From Sphingomonas sp. Leaf242 (GTDB taxonomy: Bacteria; Pseudomonadota; Alphaproteobacteria; Sphingomonadales; Sphingomonadaceae), in contig NZ_LMLW01000012.1 in assembly GCF_001422045.1 (NCBI RefSeq), forward strand, positions 62,001 to 126,000: a stretch of DNA of 64,000 bases, written 5' to 3'. The notes under the pieces are model-generated. The model ran no database searches and was not told the origin of the DNA. It was given only the letters and a program-made list of their open reading frames with translations. Each line of letters begins with the position of its first letter. Positions within the stretch are counted from its first letter, which is position 1. Below are positions 42,392 through 51,638 of this stretch, one piece after another. Made by a program: the position numbers and the translations under genes.

Positions 42392-42502
42392 CCCACCACC
42401 CCGGCGAAGGCCGGGGCCCAGTTGGGGGACGTCGATGATTGAGGACGGCGCCCCGTTACTGCGATCTTTCCAACTGGGCCCCGGCCTCCGCCGGGGTGGT
42501 GG
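42392..42502. repeat. Palindromic repeat family A, copy 2
   Basis: CCACCACCCCGGCGAAGGCC, core with CGTTACTGCGATCTTTCC, then CCGGCCTCCGCCGGGGTGG. It lies 15 bases beyond the nagZ stop. Confidence 0.85.
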
Positions 42503-42516
42503 ATGATGGGCTACCG

Positions 42517-43518
42517 TCAGGCGCGCGCCAACAACGCATCCCGCGTTGCGATCAGGTCAGCAAAGTCACCCTTGGCCGCCCCTACCGACGCCATCGCCCG
42601 ATCGAGCCTCGCGCGCGAGGCATCAGAGATTTCCCCAAGCCGCCCGGCGATCTCGACCATCTCGTCCATGCGCGCCCAGCAATCGAGCACCAGATCGCAC
42701 CCTGCGGCGATCGCGCCCGCCGCCTTGTCGCCGGCGGTACCGGACAGCGCCTTCATGTCGATGTCGTCGGTCATCAGCAGGCCGTCGAAGCCGATCCGCC
42801 CGCGAATGATCTCGTCGATCACGATCGGCGAGAGCGTCGCGGGGTGATCGGCGTCCCAGGCGTCGAAGACGATGTGCGAGGTCATGCCCATCGGCGCCTG
42901 GTTGAGCGTGCGGAACGGTTCGATGTCGACCTCGAGGTCGGCGTCGGTCGCGGTGACGGTCGGGAGGTGGTGATGCGTGTCGACCTTGGCGCGGCCGTGG
43001 CCGGGCATGTGCTTGACGACACCGACCACGCCGCCTTCGGCCAGCCCTTCGAGCGTTGCGCGGCCGAGGGCCGCGACGCGCATGGGGTCGGAGCCGAACG
43101 TCCGTGAGGCGACGGCTTCGGTGGTATCCGGCTGCGACACGTCGAGCAGCGGCAGGCAGTCGACGGTGATGCCGACCTCGCTGAGCATGACGCCAAGCGC
43201 CTGCGCGTTGGCGCGTGCCGCCTGGATCGCGGTCATCGGCGCGCGTTCGTAGGCTGCATCGAACACCGGGCCAGCGGGGAATGCGGGCCATTCGGGTGGT
43301 CCCATCCGCGCGACACGGCCGCCCTCTTGGTCGATCAGGATCGCCAGGTCCTGACGTCCGGCCAGCGCGCGGAGCGAGTCCGTGAGTGCCCTAACCTGCG
43401 CGCGGTCGACGATGTTGCGCTTGAACAGGATATAGCCCGCGGGCTCGCATTCGGCGAAGAACGCGCGTTCGGCGGGGGTGAGGACGGGGCCGGACAGGCC
43501 GAAGATGACGGGCTTCAT
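42517..43518 (-). CDS. nagZ: Beta-N-acetylhexosaminidase NagZ
   Basis: 333 residues, glycoside hydrolase family 3. It releases N-acetylglucosamine from anhydro-muropeptides in the cytoplasm during cell-wall recycling. Signature regions: 'ILIDQEGGRVARMGPPEWPAF', 'SRTFGSDPMRVAALG', catalytic His-loop 'KHMPGHGRAKVDTHHHLP', nucleophile Asp in 'LLMTDDIDMKALSG'. It normally heads nagZ-scpA-scpB-tatABC; here 1.4 kb of other sequence intervenes. Confidence 0.95.
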   Translation of the reverse strand: MKPVIFGLSGPVLTPAERAFFAECEPAGYILFKRNIVDRAQVRALTDSLRALAGRQDLAILIDQEGGRVARMGPPEWPAFPAGPVFDAAYERAPMTAIQAARANAQALGVMLSEVGITVDCLPLLDVSQPDTTEAVASRTFGSDPMRVAALGRATLEGLAEGGVVGVVKHMPGHGRAKVDTHHHLPTVTATDADLEVDIEPFRTLNQAPMGMTSHIVFDAWDADHPATLSPIVIDEIIRGRIGFDGLLMTDDIDMKALSGTAGDKAAGAIAAGCDLVLDCWARMDEMVEIAGRLGEISDASRARLDRAMASVGAAKGDFADLIATRDALLARA

Positions 43519-43549
43519 GACTGGGTCCTAAACCGAAAGCCCCCCCTTA

Positions 43550-43619
43550 CCGTTCGCCCTGAGCGAAGTCGAAGGGCCTGCGTATCGGAAGCGGCTTCGA
43601 CTTCGCTCAGCCCGAACGG
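43550..43619. repeat. Inverted repeat related to family C, between nagZ and tamB
   Basis: ACCGTTCGCCCTGAGCGAAG and CTTCGCTCAGCCCGAACGG form a 25-base near-perfect inverted repeat. It shares the CCGTTCG...CGAACGG ends of family C but has a short core. It separates the divergent nagZ promoter side from the 3' end of tamB. Confidence 0.8.
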
Positions 43620-43635
43620 CAATGGGGCCATATCC

Positions 43636-46600
43636 TCAATAGTCCTTCGACACGCGGACGTTGGCGCTCTGGCGGCCGAGCGTGGAGATGCTCGACAGCA
43701 GCGACAGCCAGCGGGTGACCTGGAACTCGACCTGCGTAGCGGAATAGCCCTGACCGTCGGTGACGATCTCCGCGTAGAGGCGTCGGGTGACGTATTTGCC
43801 GGCCGCGATCGAGGTGCCCTGCCCGGTCTGTGGATCGGCGGGGAGGATGCGGAGGCGGTCGAGCCCGGCGGCGCGGCGCACAGCGTTGATCGGGTTAAGA
43901 CCGCTGCCGCCGCCCTGCAATGCCGCGACCGCCGCCGCTAGCTGCAACGCTTCGGGCGCGGACAGGTTGGTGATCGAGGTACCGAACAACAGCCGCGACA
44001 GGAGTTCGTCCTCGGGCAGCGCGGGCGTGCTGGTGAAACCGATCTCCGGCTTCAGCGCGTAGCCGGTAACGCGGATCGATGCGCTCAGCCCCGTCGAGTC
44101 CGCATTCGCCTCGATATCCAAAGCCGGGTTCGCGGGCACCTGCCCGTCGAAGCGGATCACGCCGCGTGCCAACTCGAACTGCCGCCCGGCAAATTCGTAG
44201 TCGCCGCGGATCAGCGTGGCGCGGCCGGCGATCGCCGGGTTCTCGGGCTGGCCGGCGATCTGGAGGTTGGCGGACCATTCGCTGGTGAGGCCGAGGCCGC
44301 TGACCATGACCTGGTTCGGCGCGCGCGCCTTGATCGCGAGCGTCCAGGGCTTGGTCGGGGTTGCGACTTCCTCGCCGCCGTCGGGCAGGTTGATTTCGCG
44401 GATGTTGAGCTGCGGCACCGCGCTGGCGGCGGTGGCCTGGCCGAGGCGATAGCGGCTCTTGTCGAGTATGACGTCGCCGGCGATCGTGCCGCCCGAGCCG
44501 GTCGACTTGAACGTCAGCGGGCCGGACACGGTCGCGCCGATATCGTCGCGGTTGATCATCACCGCCTTGTCGGCCTGTAGCGCGAGGTCGAGGCCGATCC
44601 CGGCGGCGGCGGCGAATTCGAACTGGCCGGTGCCGGTGACACGGCCCCCCTTGCCCGCGTCCGCGCCGAACCGGTCGATCACAAGTCGCGAGCCGCCGAA
44701 GCGCCCGGTCGCCTGGACATTGGTCAGGACAGTGCCGGTGGTCGCACTTTCGATCCGCGCGCCGTTCGCCTGGACGATACCGCGCAGCGTCGGGTTGGCG
44801 AGCGTGCCGACGACGTCCGCGCCGATCGCTACCGGGCCTGAGAGGTCGAACAGCTCGACACCGGTGAGCCGCCAGAGCGTATCGGCCGGACCGCTGTACC
44901 GAAGTTGCCCGAACAGGCGGGCGTTGGTGATGCGCGCGGCGAGATCGCCTTGCCCTAACGGCGCGAGTTGGGCCTGGGCACGGCCGATCGTCTTGCCGCC
45001 CGACGCGATCACCGCGCGCAGGCCGAGCTTGTCGGGCGACAACACCGCGGCGACACCGACGTCGATCGGCCGCGACGAGAGGACGAGCCCGGCGCGGCTG
45101 AGCCCGCGGATCGTGAGATCGGCCTTGCCGGTCGGCGCGGCGCCGTTCGCGGTGGCGACGTTGAAACGGCCCGATGCCGAACCGCTGAGCCCGAGCCCTG
45201 GATACCCGATATCGAGCAGCGCGAGCGGCATGCGCGTCAGGCTGGCGTCGACCGCCGTGCTGGTGCCGGTGAAATGGCCGCCGACCTGCGCTTCGCCGCC
45301 GCCGAAGCTGAGCTTGGTGGGCGCGAGGTGCCAGCCGTCTTCGCCCTCAGTCAGGATCGCGGGGGTGAGCAGTTTCAGTGGGCGGCCGTCGAGCGTGCCT
45401 TGCGCGGAGATCGCGTAGCTGTTGGCGGTCACCTGCGTGACGCTCTGGATATCGAACGCCCGTCCGCGCGAGCCAGCGATCGATGCCTTGATCGTCCCGA
45501 CGCCGCCTCTAAGTGACGCCGCGCCGTTGAACCGGGCGAGGCTGAGCGTGCCGCGACGCAGGCCGAGGCCGGTTGCGGTCGCCTCGATCGAGGTGCCGGC
45601 GGGATCGAGCAACGTAACGAAATCGAGCTTGCCCGATCGGAGCGCAACGGTGTCGAGCGTCGCGGCCTTGGCGGCGAGATGGCCTTCGATGCGCTGAACG
45701 GTCCCGACCGGACGGAACAGAAGTTCGCCCGAGATACCGCCGCCTGCAACCGCGAGCGCGCCGTTGAAGCCGCCATCGACGACCGCGATGTTGCCGCTCG
45801 CCCGCGTGCCGGCGACGTTCAGTGCAGCGCCCTGGATCGTTGCATCGGCGCCCGGCGGCAACAGGATCGCGCCATTGGTCGTGAACGCGCCGAGCCGCGA
45901 TCCGCCGGCTGCGGTGAACGCGAACCCTTGCGGCGTCGGGTCGAGATGCGCGCGGACGTTCGACAGGCCAAGCGTCGCGTTGGGGCTGGCGAAGACGAGG
46001 TCGAGCGTCGGCTTTTCGATCTGGCCGTCGAGCACGAGCTGTACCGGGCCATAGGTCTGCTGGCGCCCGCTTCCCTCGAAATGAAAGGTTCCGTCACGAC
46101 GACGATAGCCGTTGCCGGTCAGCCGGATCTGCGGCGCGGTCAGCACGAGGTTGGTGAAGTGGAGGATGCCGTCGGTGGTGCGTTCTAGGTTGGTGGTGAT
46201 GCGCGGCAGCCCCCCTGCGAGGCTGCGGAAGAACGCGTTGTCGAGCCGCACCATCTGCGCGCTGCCCTGGCCGATCACGCGCGTGCCGTGGCGGTTCGGG
46301 CCGGGGACGACGCGCAAGGTGGACTTGACGTCAACGATGCCGAGGCCGGGGATCAGATAGCGGCCGAGCCCGCCGTTGATGCCGACCTCGAACTGGCCGT
46401 TGCGCAGGTCGACCGCGAGATTGATGCTGCCGGTGAGTTTGTCGGAGCGGAGCCTGAGCGCGTCGCCGGTGAGCAGCGTCGGCGTCACGCGGAGCAGACC
46501 GTCGACCGACAGGTTGCGCAGGATCCCGCCCGCGACGGTGCCGACCCCGGTGACGCGCGCCGCGGTGAAACGGATCGGCACGGTGACCGGCGCCGCGGAG

Positions 46601-47781
46601 AGGCGGCCCTTGCCGGCGGCGTGGGCGTTCTCGAACCCGGTCTGGTCGAACGCGAACCGGCTCGCGTCGAGGCGGTAATCGAACGCGGCGGTCGCGAACG
46701 GGCCGTCGAGGATCGCACGCAATTCGACCATGTTGCCGGTCATGTTGTCGAACAGCGCGGGCGGCCGCAGCAGCCGCGCCTTGATCCGGACGTCACGATA
46801 CGCGTTCGCACCGAGATCAACGATGCCGGTCGTGTCGATCGCCAGTGCGGGCGTTCGGAGCGAAAGCTGCCCGTCCAGTCGGCGGTTGGCGAACTCCGCA
46901 CTGCCGTTGACGAGGATGCGCGGCGCCGTCAGCCGTTGCAGCCGCCCCTTGAGCAGCGACGACGGCGAGAGCGTGCCCGACAGCGTGTAGCGCCCGGCGA
47001 CCTGCGCGAGCGCGAGATCGACGACGCGCGTCGTGCCGACGATGCCGTTCGCGCGGCCGTCCCACTTCGCCCAGCTACCGTCGCCGGTAACCGCGAGCGC
47101 GACCGGCCCCTTCGCCCTCACCATCCGCGCGAGCACGCCGCCCGCGGCCCCCTTAGCGGCGACGTCGAGGTCGAAGCGGTCGCGCGCGGGCTCGGCATCG
47201 ATCCGGAGCTTCAGGTCGTCGCTGCCGGCGACGCGCGCCTTGAGATCGACCAGCGCCCGGCCCGACCGGATGTCGGCGCGACCTTCGAGCGTCCCGATCC
47301 GCTGCGTTCCCAGCACGCGCTTCGCCAAGGTCAGCCGCCCGACTGACAGCTTGCCGATATGGATATCGAAATCGGGCAGGATCGGGCCACGCGTCCTGGA
47401 CGGTCGGGTGCGCGGCGTGTGCGTCAGGATCGCACGATCGACGATCAGCCGCTGGATCTCCAGCCGGTTGGAAAACCAGTCGAACGGCGACCAGTCAAGC
47501 GTCACATTGGGCGCCTGGAAGACCAGCCCCTCAAGGTCGTACACGCGCAGGTCGATGAGCCGCGTATCGCCGTACAGCGATCCTTCGATCCGCCCGACCG
47601 TGAAGCGCAGGCCGTTGGCGGTCCTGATCGCGGCGATGCGGTCCGCGACGAAGCGGTGGCCGATCCCCGTGTCGACGATCAGCAACGCGGTGCCGACGAT
47701 CACGAGCAGCGCCATGACCGCGCTGACGATCCAGCGCCACCACGCGATCCGGCGCTTCGGAAGAGCGGCCACCTCGCTCAA
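43636..47781 (-). CDS. tamB: TamB, translocation and assembly module (DUF490/AsmA-like)
   Basis: 1381 residues. A single helix near the start ('WWRWIVSAVMALLVIVGTALLIV') anchors a very long beta-helical periplasmic domain with repeated 'NVTLDWSPFDW', 'GTGFELR', and 'ARIESATTG'-type strands, ending in the DUF490 C-terminus ('LLFGTSITNLSAPEALQLAAA' to 'VRVSKDY'). It bridges the envelope with TamA and is now linked to lipid transport to the outer membrane. It begins with TTG at 47781, which overlaps the tamA stop (TTGA). Confidence 0.93.
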   Translation of the reverse strand: MSEVAALPKRRIAWWRWIVSAVMALLVIVGTALLIVDTGIGHRFVADRIAAIRTANGLRFTVGRIEGSLYGDTRLIDLRVYDLEGLVFQAPNVTLDWSPFDWFSNRLEIQRLIVDRAILTHTPRTRPSRTRGPILPDFDIHIGKLSVGRLTLAKRVLGTQRIGTLEGRADIRSGRALVDLKARVAGSDDLKLRIDAEPARDRFDLDVAAKGAAGGVLARMVRAKGPVALAVTGDGSWAKWDGRANGIVGTTRVVDLALAQVAGRYTLSGTLSPSSLLKGRLQRLTAPRILVNGSAEFANRRLDGQLSLRTPALAIDTTGIVDLGANAYRDVRIKARLLRPPALFDNMTGNMVELRAILDGPFATAAFDYRLDASRFAFDQTGFENAHAAGKGRLSAAPVTVPIRFTAARVTGVGTVAGGILRNLSVDGLLRVTPTLLTGDALRLRSDKLTGSINLAVDLRNGQFEVGINGGLGRYLIPGLGIVDVKSTLRVVPGPNRHGTRVIGQGSAQMVRLDNAFFRSLAGGLPRITTNLERTTDGILHFTNLVLTAPQIRLTGNGYRRRDGTFHFEGSGRQQTYGPVQLVLDGQIEKPTLDLVFASPNATLGLSNVRAHLDPTPQGFAFTAAGGSRLGAFTTNGAILLPPGADATIQGAALNVAGTRASGNIAVVDGGFNGALAVAGGGISGELLFRPVGTVQRIEGHLAAKAATLDTVALRSGKLDFVTLLDPAGTSIEATATGLGLRRGTLSLARFNGAASLRGGVGTIKASIAGSRGRAFDIQSVTQVTANSYAISAQGTLDGRPLKLLTPAILTEGEDGWHLAPTKLSFGGGEAQVGGHFTGTSTAVDASLTRMPLALLDIGYPGLGLSGSASGRFNVATANGAAPTGKADLTIRGLSRAGLVLSSRPIDVGVAAVLSPDKLGLRAVIASGGKTIGRAQAQLAPLGQGDLAARITNARLFGQLRYSGPADTLWRLTGVELFDLSGPVAIGADVVGTLANPTLRGIVQANGARIESATTGTVLTNVQATGRFGGSRLVIDRFGADAGKGGRVTGTGQFEFAAAAGIGLDLALQADKAVMINRDDIGATVSGPLTFKSTGSGGTIAGDVILDKSRYRLGQATAASAVPQLNIREINLPDGGEEVATPTKPWTLAIKARAPNQVMVSGLGLTSEWSANLQIAGQPENPAIAGRATLIRGDYEFAGRQFELARGVIRFDGQVPANPALDIEANADSTGLSASIRVTGYALKPEIGFTSTPALPEDELLSRLLFGTSITNLSAPEALQLAAAVAALQGGGSGLNPINAVRRAAGLDRLRILPADPQTGQGTSIAAGKYVTRRLYAEIVTDGQGYSATQVEFQVTRWLSLLSSISTLGRQSANVRVSKDY

Positions 47782-49778
47782 AACGCCTGACCCAGCGAGA
47801 CGTACACGGCGACGCGGCTGTCGCCCGGCTGCGGGTTGATCGGCGTGCCGACGTCGAGGCGGATTGGGCCGAAGTTCGAATAATAGCGCACGCCGATGCC
47901 GGTGCCGTATTGCAGCCCGGTGAACTTGGGCAATGGCGAGGTGTAGATGTTGCCCGCGTCGAGGAACGGCACGATGCCGAAATTGCCGAACGCCTTGACC
48001 CGCGCCTCGATCGAGAATTCGGTCAGGCTGCGCCCGCCGATCGGGTCGTTGTTGGGATCGCGCGGCCCGATCGACTGATAGCCATAGCCGCGCACCGACG
48101 CGCCGCCGCCGGCGTAGAAACGCCGCGACGGTGCAACCTCGTCACGCGGGGCGCCGACGATCGTACCGAGCCGGGTACGGGCGGCAAGCACCACCCGGTC
48201 GCCGAACGGCTGGTAGACGCTGCCGTCGAACTGCGTGCGCGCATAGCCGAACACCGAGTTCTGCAACGACACCTCGGGGCTGAGCCGCGCGCCGAGCCGG
48301 AACCCCTTGGTCGGGTTCAGCAGATCGTCCGATCCGTCATAGTTGAGCGTCGTCGGCAGCGCGCCGATGAAGAACGTCCGCCGCCGCGGTGCGCCGGTCG
48401 AGACAATCACGTCGCGCTCGTCCGACGCCAGCAGTTCGGCACCGACCGACCATGTCCAGGTCTTCTGGAAGAAGATGTTGGTCTGGCGCTCGAGGCTGCC
48501 CGCGAGCGTGAAGGTCTTCGCGTCGTACGCGTCGCGATTGGTGTGGACGCCGGAGGCCTGGAACGTCAGCACCCGGTCGCGGCCCTCGAAATTGTTGCGG
48601 CGGAAGACGACCGAGCCGAGCTGTTCCTGCGTGCCCAGTACGCCGCGTACCGTCAGCGCGCCCTCGGGCGGGAACAGGTTGCGGTGCGTCCAGCTGAGTT
48701 CCGCGCGCGCGCCTTCGCCGGTGCCATAGCCGAGCTCGCCCGCGACGGTGCGCGGCGGTGCCGGGTCGAGCTTCACCGCGACGTCGACAGTATCGGGCGT
48801 TGCCCCCTGCACCGGCTTGAGCTCGACCGCGGACACGAGGCTGGTCTGGATCAGAGCGCGGCGCAGATCGTCGAGCTTCGCTGCGTCGTACAGGTCGCCG
48901 GGCGAGAAGCGCGCGATCTCGGCGACGTGATCCGCGCCAAACACGCGGTTGCCCGGTAGCGCGCGGATCGTGCCGAATTTGCGCGCGCCGCCGGGTTGCA
49001 CCGACAGGTCGAGCGTCGCGGTGCGGGTGGCGTGATCGACGACGATCGCCGGATCGCCGACCTTGGCGAACGGAAAGCCTTCGCGGCCGATCTGCGTCGT
49101 CAGCTTGGCCTGGCCCGCGACGATCGCATCCGAATTGACGGGGTCATCGGGCTTCACGCCGAATGCGGTCGTCAGCCCCGGCGCCTTGTCGCCTGCCGCG
49201 GCGATGCCGTCGATCGTCACGCCCTTGAACTTGTAGAGCGTGCCTGGGCTGGCCGACAGCACGACCATCGGCTTGGTGCCCGGCTCGACCCGCGTGACGA
49301 CGTTGGCGTCATAATAGCCCTCGGCACGAAGCAGGCTGTTGAGCAGATCGGCATCTTCGCGCGCGCGGCGGTCGAGTTGCGCGGCGTTGGCGGCCTGGTG
49401 ATCGTTCGCGTCGAGCGTCGAGAGTGCCGCGAACCGCTGCCGCAGCAGCGTGTCGTCGATCCCGTCGATACCGTCGATCCGCCAGGCGTAGCGGCTTTCG
49501 GTATTGGCATCGACCGCGGCGACCGTGGCGGCCGGGTCGATCGGCGAGTTCGCGAGATCGGGCCACGCGACGCCGATATCGGGCAGCGCGGCGAGCGGCG
49601 AATTGGGGTCGAGCGACATCGGCGTGTTCGCGGTCGGCGGGGCCGGTATCTGTGCAGGCGCGGGCGCTGGTGCGGTTTGGGCACGCGCGGCGGATACGCC
49701 GGCACCGGAAACCGCCCCCGCTGTCGTCAGAACGAAAAAGGCGGCGGCCGGCCCGGCTCGCCCGACGCGGAACACCAT
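47778..49778 (-). CDS. tamA: TamA, BamA-family outer membrane protein
   Basis: 666 residues. Signal peptide, a Pro/Ala-rich spacer, POTRA domains ('GVTIDGIAAAG', 'IRALPGNRVFGADHVAEIARF', 'LVSAVELKPV') and a 16-strand barrel with the conserved 'FYAGGGASVRGYGYQSIGP' (the VRGF/Y-type motif) and a C-terminal 'VYVSLGQAF'. It pairs with TamB in autotransporter and lipid handling. First gene of the tamA-tamB operon; divergent from the short gene at 49953. Confidence 0.94.
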   Translation of the reverse strand: MVFRVGRAGPAAAFFVLTTAGAVSGAGVSAARAQTAPAPAPAQIPAPPTANTPMSLDPNSPLAALPDIGVAWPDLANSPIDPAATVAAVDANTESRYAWRIDGIDGIDDTLLRQRFAALSTLDANDHQAANAAQLDRRAREDADLLNSLLRAEGYYDANVVTRVEPGTKPMVVLSASPGTLYKFKGVTIDGIAAAGDKAPGLTTAFGVKPDDPVNSDAIVAGQAKLTTQIGREGFPFAKVGDPAIVVDHATRTATLDLSVQPGGARKFGTIRALPGNRVFGADHVAEIARFSPGDLYDAAKLDDLRRALIQTSLVSAVELKPVQGATPDTVDVAVKLDPAPPRTVAGELGYGTGEGARAELSWTHRNLFPPEGALTVRGVLGTQEQLGSVVFRRNNFEGRDRVLTFQASGVHTNRDAYDAKTFTLAGSLERQTNIFFQKTWTWSVGAELLASDERDVIVSTGAPRRRTFFIGALPTTLNYDGSDDLLNPTKGFRLGARLSPEVSLQNSVFGYARTQFDGSVYQPFGDRVVLAARTRLGTIVGAPRDEVAPSRRFYAGGGASVRGYGYQSIGPRDPNNDPIGGRSLTEFSIEARVKAFGNFGIVPFLDAGNIYTSPLPKFTGLQYGTGIGVRYYSNFGPIRLDVGTPINPQPGDSRVAVYVSLGQAF

Positions 49779-49952
49779 GTCAGGCTCCTAGCCGGGCTTG
49801 TCGTTGCGGAACAGTATCTAACGCCGCATTTCCGCCACGTTTCGTCCGGGCGGGGGATTGCGCTGGTGCGGGGCGTCCTGACGCGGGTCGTCCGGCGGGT
49901 CGGCGAACGCGCGCGGCTGGCATCCCGGCGCGGTGCGTGGCAGGACGGGGCG

Positions 49953-50150
49953 ATGGCCGACCCCACTTCCCGCGACACCCTCCCTCCCCACAAGGACCCC
50001 AGCGCCGCGGGCGGGTTCCTCGTGGCGCTCGGCATGCTCGGCGGGGCGGGGGTCGGCTTTGCCATCGGGCAGGCGACTCCGGGGTTCCTGATCGGGACCG
50101 GGGTGGGCGTGCTGGCGGCGGTGCTGGTGTGGCTGCGGGACCGGCGGTAG
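49953..50150 (+). CDS. Small membrane protein
   Basis: 65 residues: a polar start ('MADPTSRDTLPPHKDPSAAG') and two hydrophobic helices ('FLVALGMLGGAGVGFAIG' and 'FLIGTGVGVLAAVLVWLRDR') in a hairpin. Such proteins occur in many sphingomonads, but the function is unknown. It is divergent from tamA and is followed by a family C repeat. Confidence 0.72.
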   Translation: MADPTSRDTLPPHKDPSAAGGFLVALGMLGGAGVGFAIGQATPGFLIGTGVGVLAAVLVWLRDRR

Positions 50151-50180
50151 AAGGCTCGTTCCGCTCGTCCGCCCCCTCTT

Positions 50181-50332
50181 CCGTTCGTCCCGAGTAGCCG
50201 TCGAGTAGTCGCCGCAGGCGGCGTACCGAGACGGCGTATCGAGGGACAGGGTGGCGCGCGGAACCGGTGCTTCGATACGCGCCCTCGATACGCTCCTGAG
50301 GGAGCTACTCGGTCGCTACTCAGCACGAATGG
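50181..50332. repeat. Inverted-repeat element family C, copy 3
   Basis: CCGTTCGTCCCGAGTAG and CTACTCAGCACGAATGG at the ends; the core holds CGTATCGAGGGACAGG and GCTTCGATACGCGCCCTCGA. It lies between the small membrane protein gene and the convergent S24 repressor gene. Confidence 0.85.
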
Positions 50333-50349
50333 AAAGGGCGGTAGCCCCC

Positions 50350-50982
50350 CTAACGCGGCTCGCGCATCTGCCACACCACGCGGCCGATCACGGCGATCCG
50401 CCCCGCCGGGATCGGTCCCGCCGCCGGGTTGTCGCTCGTCGCCACCAGCGTCCCGCCGGCCAGCGCGACGCGCTTCACCATCACCGCGTCGTCGATCCGG
50501 ATGACGTACACCCCGCCTTTCGCGCGCGGTGTCCGGTCGGCGGTGTCGACCACGATGTGATCGCCGTCGAACAGCCCCGGCTCCATCGAACTGCCGCGCA
50601 CACGGATGATCGCCGCCTGCCCGTCCCTTAGCCCGAGTTTCCGCGCGAGGCCGGGGTCTAGCGTGTCGGTGCCGAGAACGATTTCGCCGTCGACCTGCGC
50701 GCCCGGCCCTGCGGACGCGGCGATATCGAGCTTGCGGATGCGGAAACCCACCGCGCGATCGGGTGGCGCGCCGAGCACCGTCTCGCTCACGCCAAGATAG
50801 GCGGACAACAATCGTCGGTCTCGTTCGCCCAGGATTCGCGGTGATCCACGACGGACATATTGCTGGAGATACGCCGCGTTGCGCCCGAGCATCGCCGACA
50901 GCGCCGCCAGACTGTCGCCCCGCGCCGCCGCCAGCGTCGCCAGCGCGGTCCTCGGATCGGGATCAGATGCGATTTTCGACAT
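50350..50982 (-). CDS. S24 family peptidase / C1-like repressor
   Basis: 210 residues from ATG 50982. The N-terminal domain is helix-turn-helix like ('LAALSAMLGRNAAYLQQYVRRG'); the C-terminal domain is a LexA/CI autopeptidase with the nucleophile Ser in 'VRGSSMEPGLFDGDHIVVD' and the Lys in 'DAVMVKRVALAGG'. It is divergent from the small gene at 51072; palindromes lie between. It may be a host-domesticated repressor that senses DNA damage; its targets beyond itself are unknown. Confidence 0.85.
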   Translation of the reverse strand: MSKIASDPDPRTALATLAAARGDSLAALSAMLGRNAAYLQQYVRRGSPRILGERDRRLLSAYLGVSETVLGAPPDRAVGFRIRKLDIAASAGPGAQVDGEIVLGTDTLDPGLARKLGLRDGQAAIIRVRGSSMEPGLFDGDHIVVDTADRTPRAKGGVYVIRIDDAVMVKRVALAGGTLVATSDNPAAGPIPAGRIAVIGRVVWQMREPR

Positions 50983-50998
50983 CACGCGACCCTAGCGC

Positions 50999-51010
50999 AG
51001 GAAATTTCCT
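50999..51010. promoter_or_regulatory. Candidate operator of the S24 repressor
   Basis: AGGAAATTTCCT is a perfect 12-base palindrome 17 bases before the repressor start; a second imperfect pair CCTAGACAAGTAGG follows at 51008-51021. TTGTCT and TAGGGT, read on the minus strand 16 bases apart, could be the repressor promoter, which the palindrome would cover. Confidence 0.55.
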
Positions 51011-51071
51011 AGACAAGTAGGATTTGACGGAACAGATCAAGAACGGAGCAAGGGACTCGGGAGGAACGACG

Positions 51072-51248
51072 GTGACGATTCTGATGAAGATCGATCGATA
51101 TCTGCGGCAGACGGGCATGCCGATGACCAAGTTCGGCCGGCTGGCGGTCGGCGATCCGAGGCTGGTGCACGACCTGCGCCGCGGTCGTCAGGCGCGCGAA
51201 CCGATGGTGGCGCGGATCGAGTCGTTCATCGCGCGGAACGGATCGTGA
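51072..51248 (+). CDS. Small helix-turn-helix-like protein
   Basis: 58 residues. The GTG at 51072 is chosen because GGGAGG stands seven bases ahead; ATG 51084 is the alternative. The sequence 'MKIDRYLRQTGMPMTKFGRL' and 'GDPRLVHDLRRGRQAREPMV' resembles a short XRE-like family widespread in alphaproteobacteria. Lying opposite an S24 repressor, it looks like a Cro-type partner, but that is inference. Confidence 0.7.
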   Translation: MTILMKIDRYLRQTGMPMTKFGRLAVGDPRLVHDLRRGRQAREPMVARIESFIARNGS

Positions 51249-51250
51249 GG

Positions 51251-51571
51251 ATGGACGCGATCCGCGGCCCCGATGCGGGCACGCTGTTGATCCGCGCGCT
51301 CCGCAGTCAGGCGACTGCGGTAGGCCTGACGATGCACGTCGAGTCGATCGCGTGTACGCCTTGGGCGAGCGCTACGTTCGTCGGCACGCAGCACCGGCTG
51401 ACGATCGCGGCCGCTCCCGTACCCGGTCTTCGAGACTGGATCGACCGGCTGCCCGAGGCGGAGTTTGCGATGCGCGGGCATATCGTCGCCGATCTGGTGG
51501 TCGACCGCATCGAGTCGATCGGCGACCGCGAGCATGTGACGATCGCGGTGCTGACGCTGATCGACGCGTAA
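51251..51571 (+). CDS. Conserved protein of unknown function
   Basis: 106 residues from ATG 51251 (a GTG at 51245 is possible), next to the small HTH gene and probably in one transcript with it. It has a beta-alpha composition: 'HVESIACTPWASATFVGTQH', then 'GLRDWIDRLPEAEFAMRGHIVADLVVDRI'. No motif or membrane segment is seen. It is followed by the strong ribosome binding site of gcdH, 67 bases on. Confidence 0.65.
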   Translation: MDAIRGPDAGTLLIRALRSQATAVGLTMHVESIACTPWASATFVGTQHRLTIAAAPVPGLRDWIDRLPEAEFAMRGHIVADLVVDRIESIGDREHVTIAVLTLIDA

Positions 51572-51638
51572 ACGTCTCGACAGGGGTGGACTTTCGCTGG
51601 CCGAACCACGAAGTCGGCGGTCGACGAAGGAGATTCAT

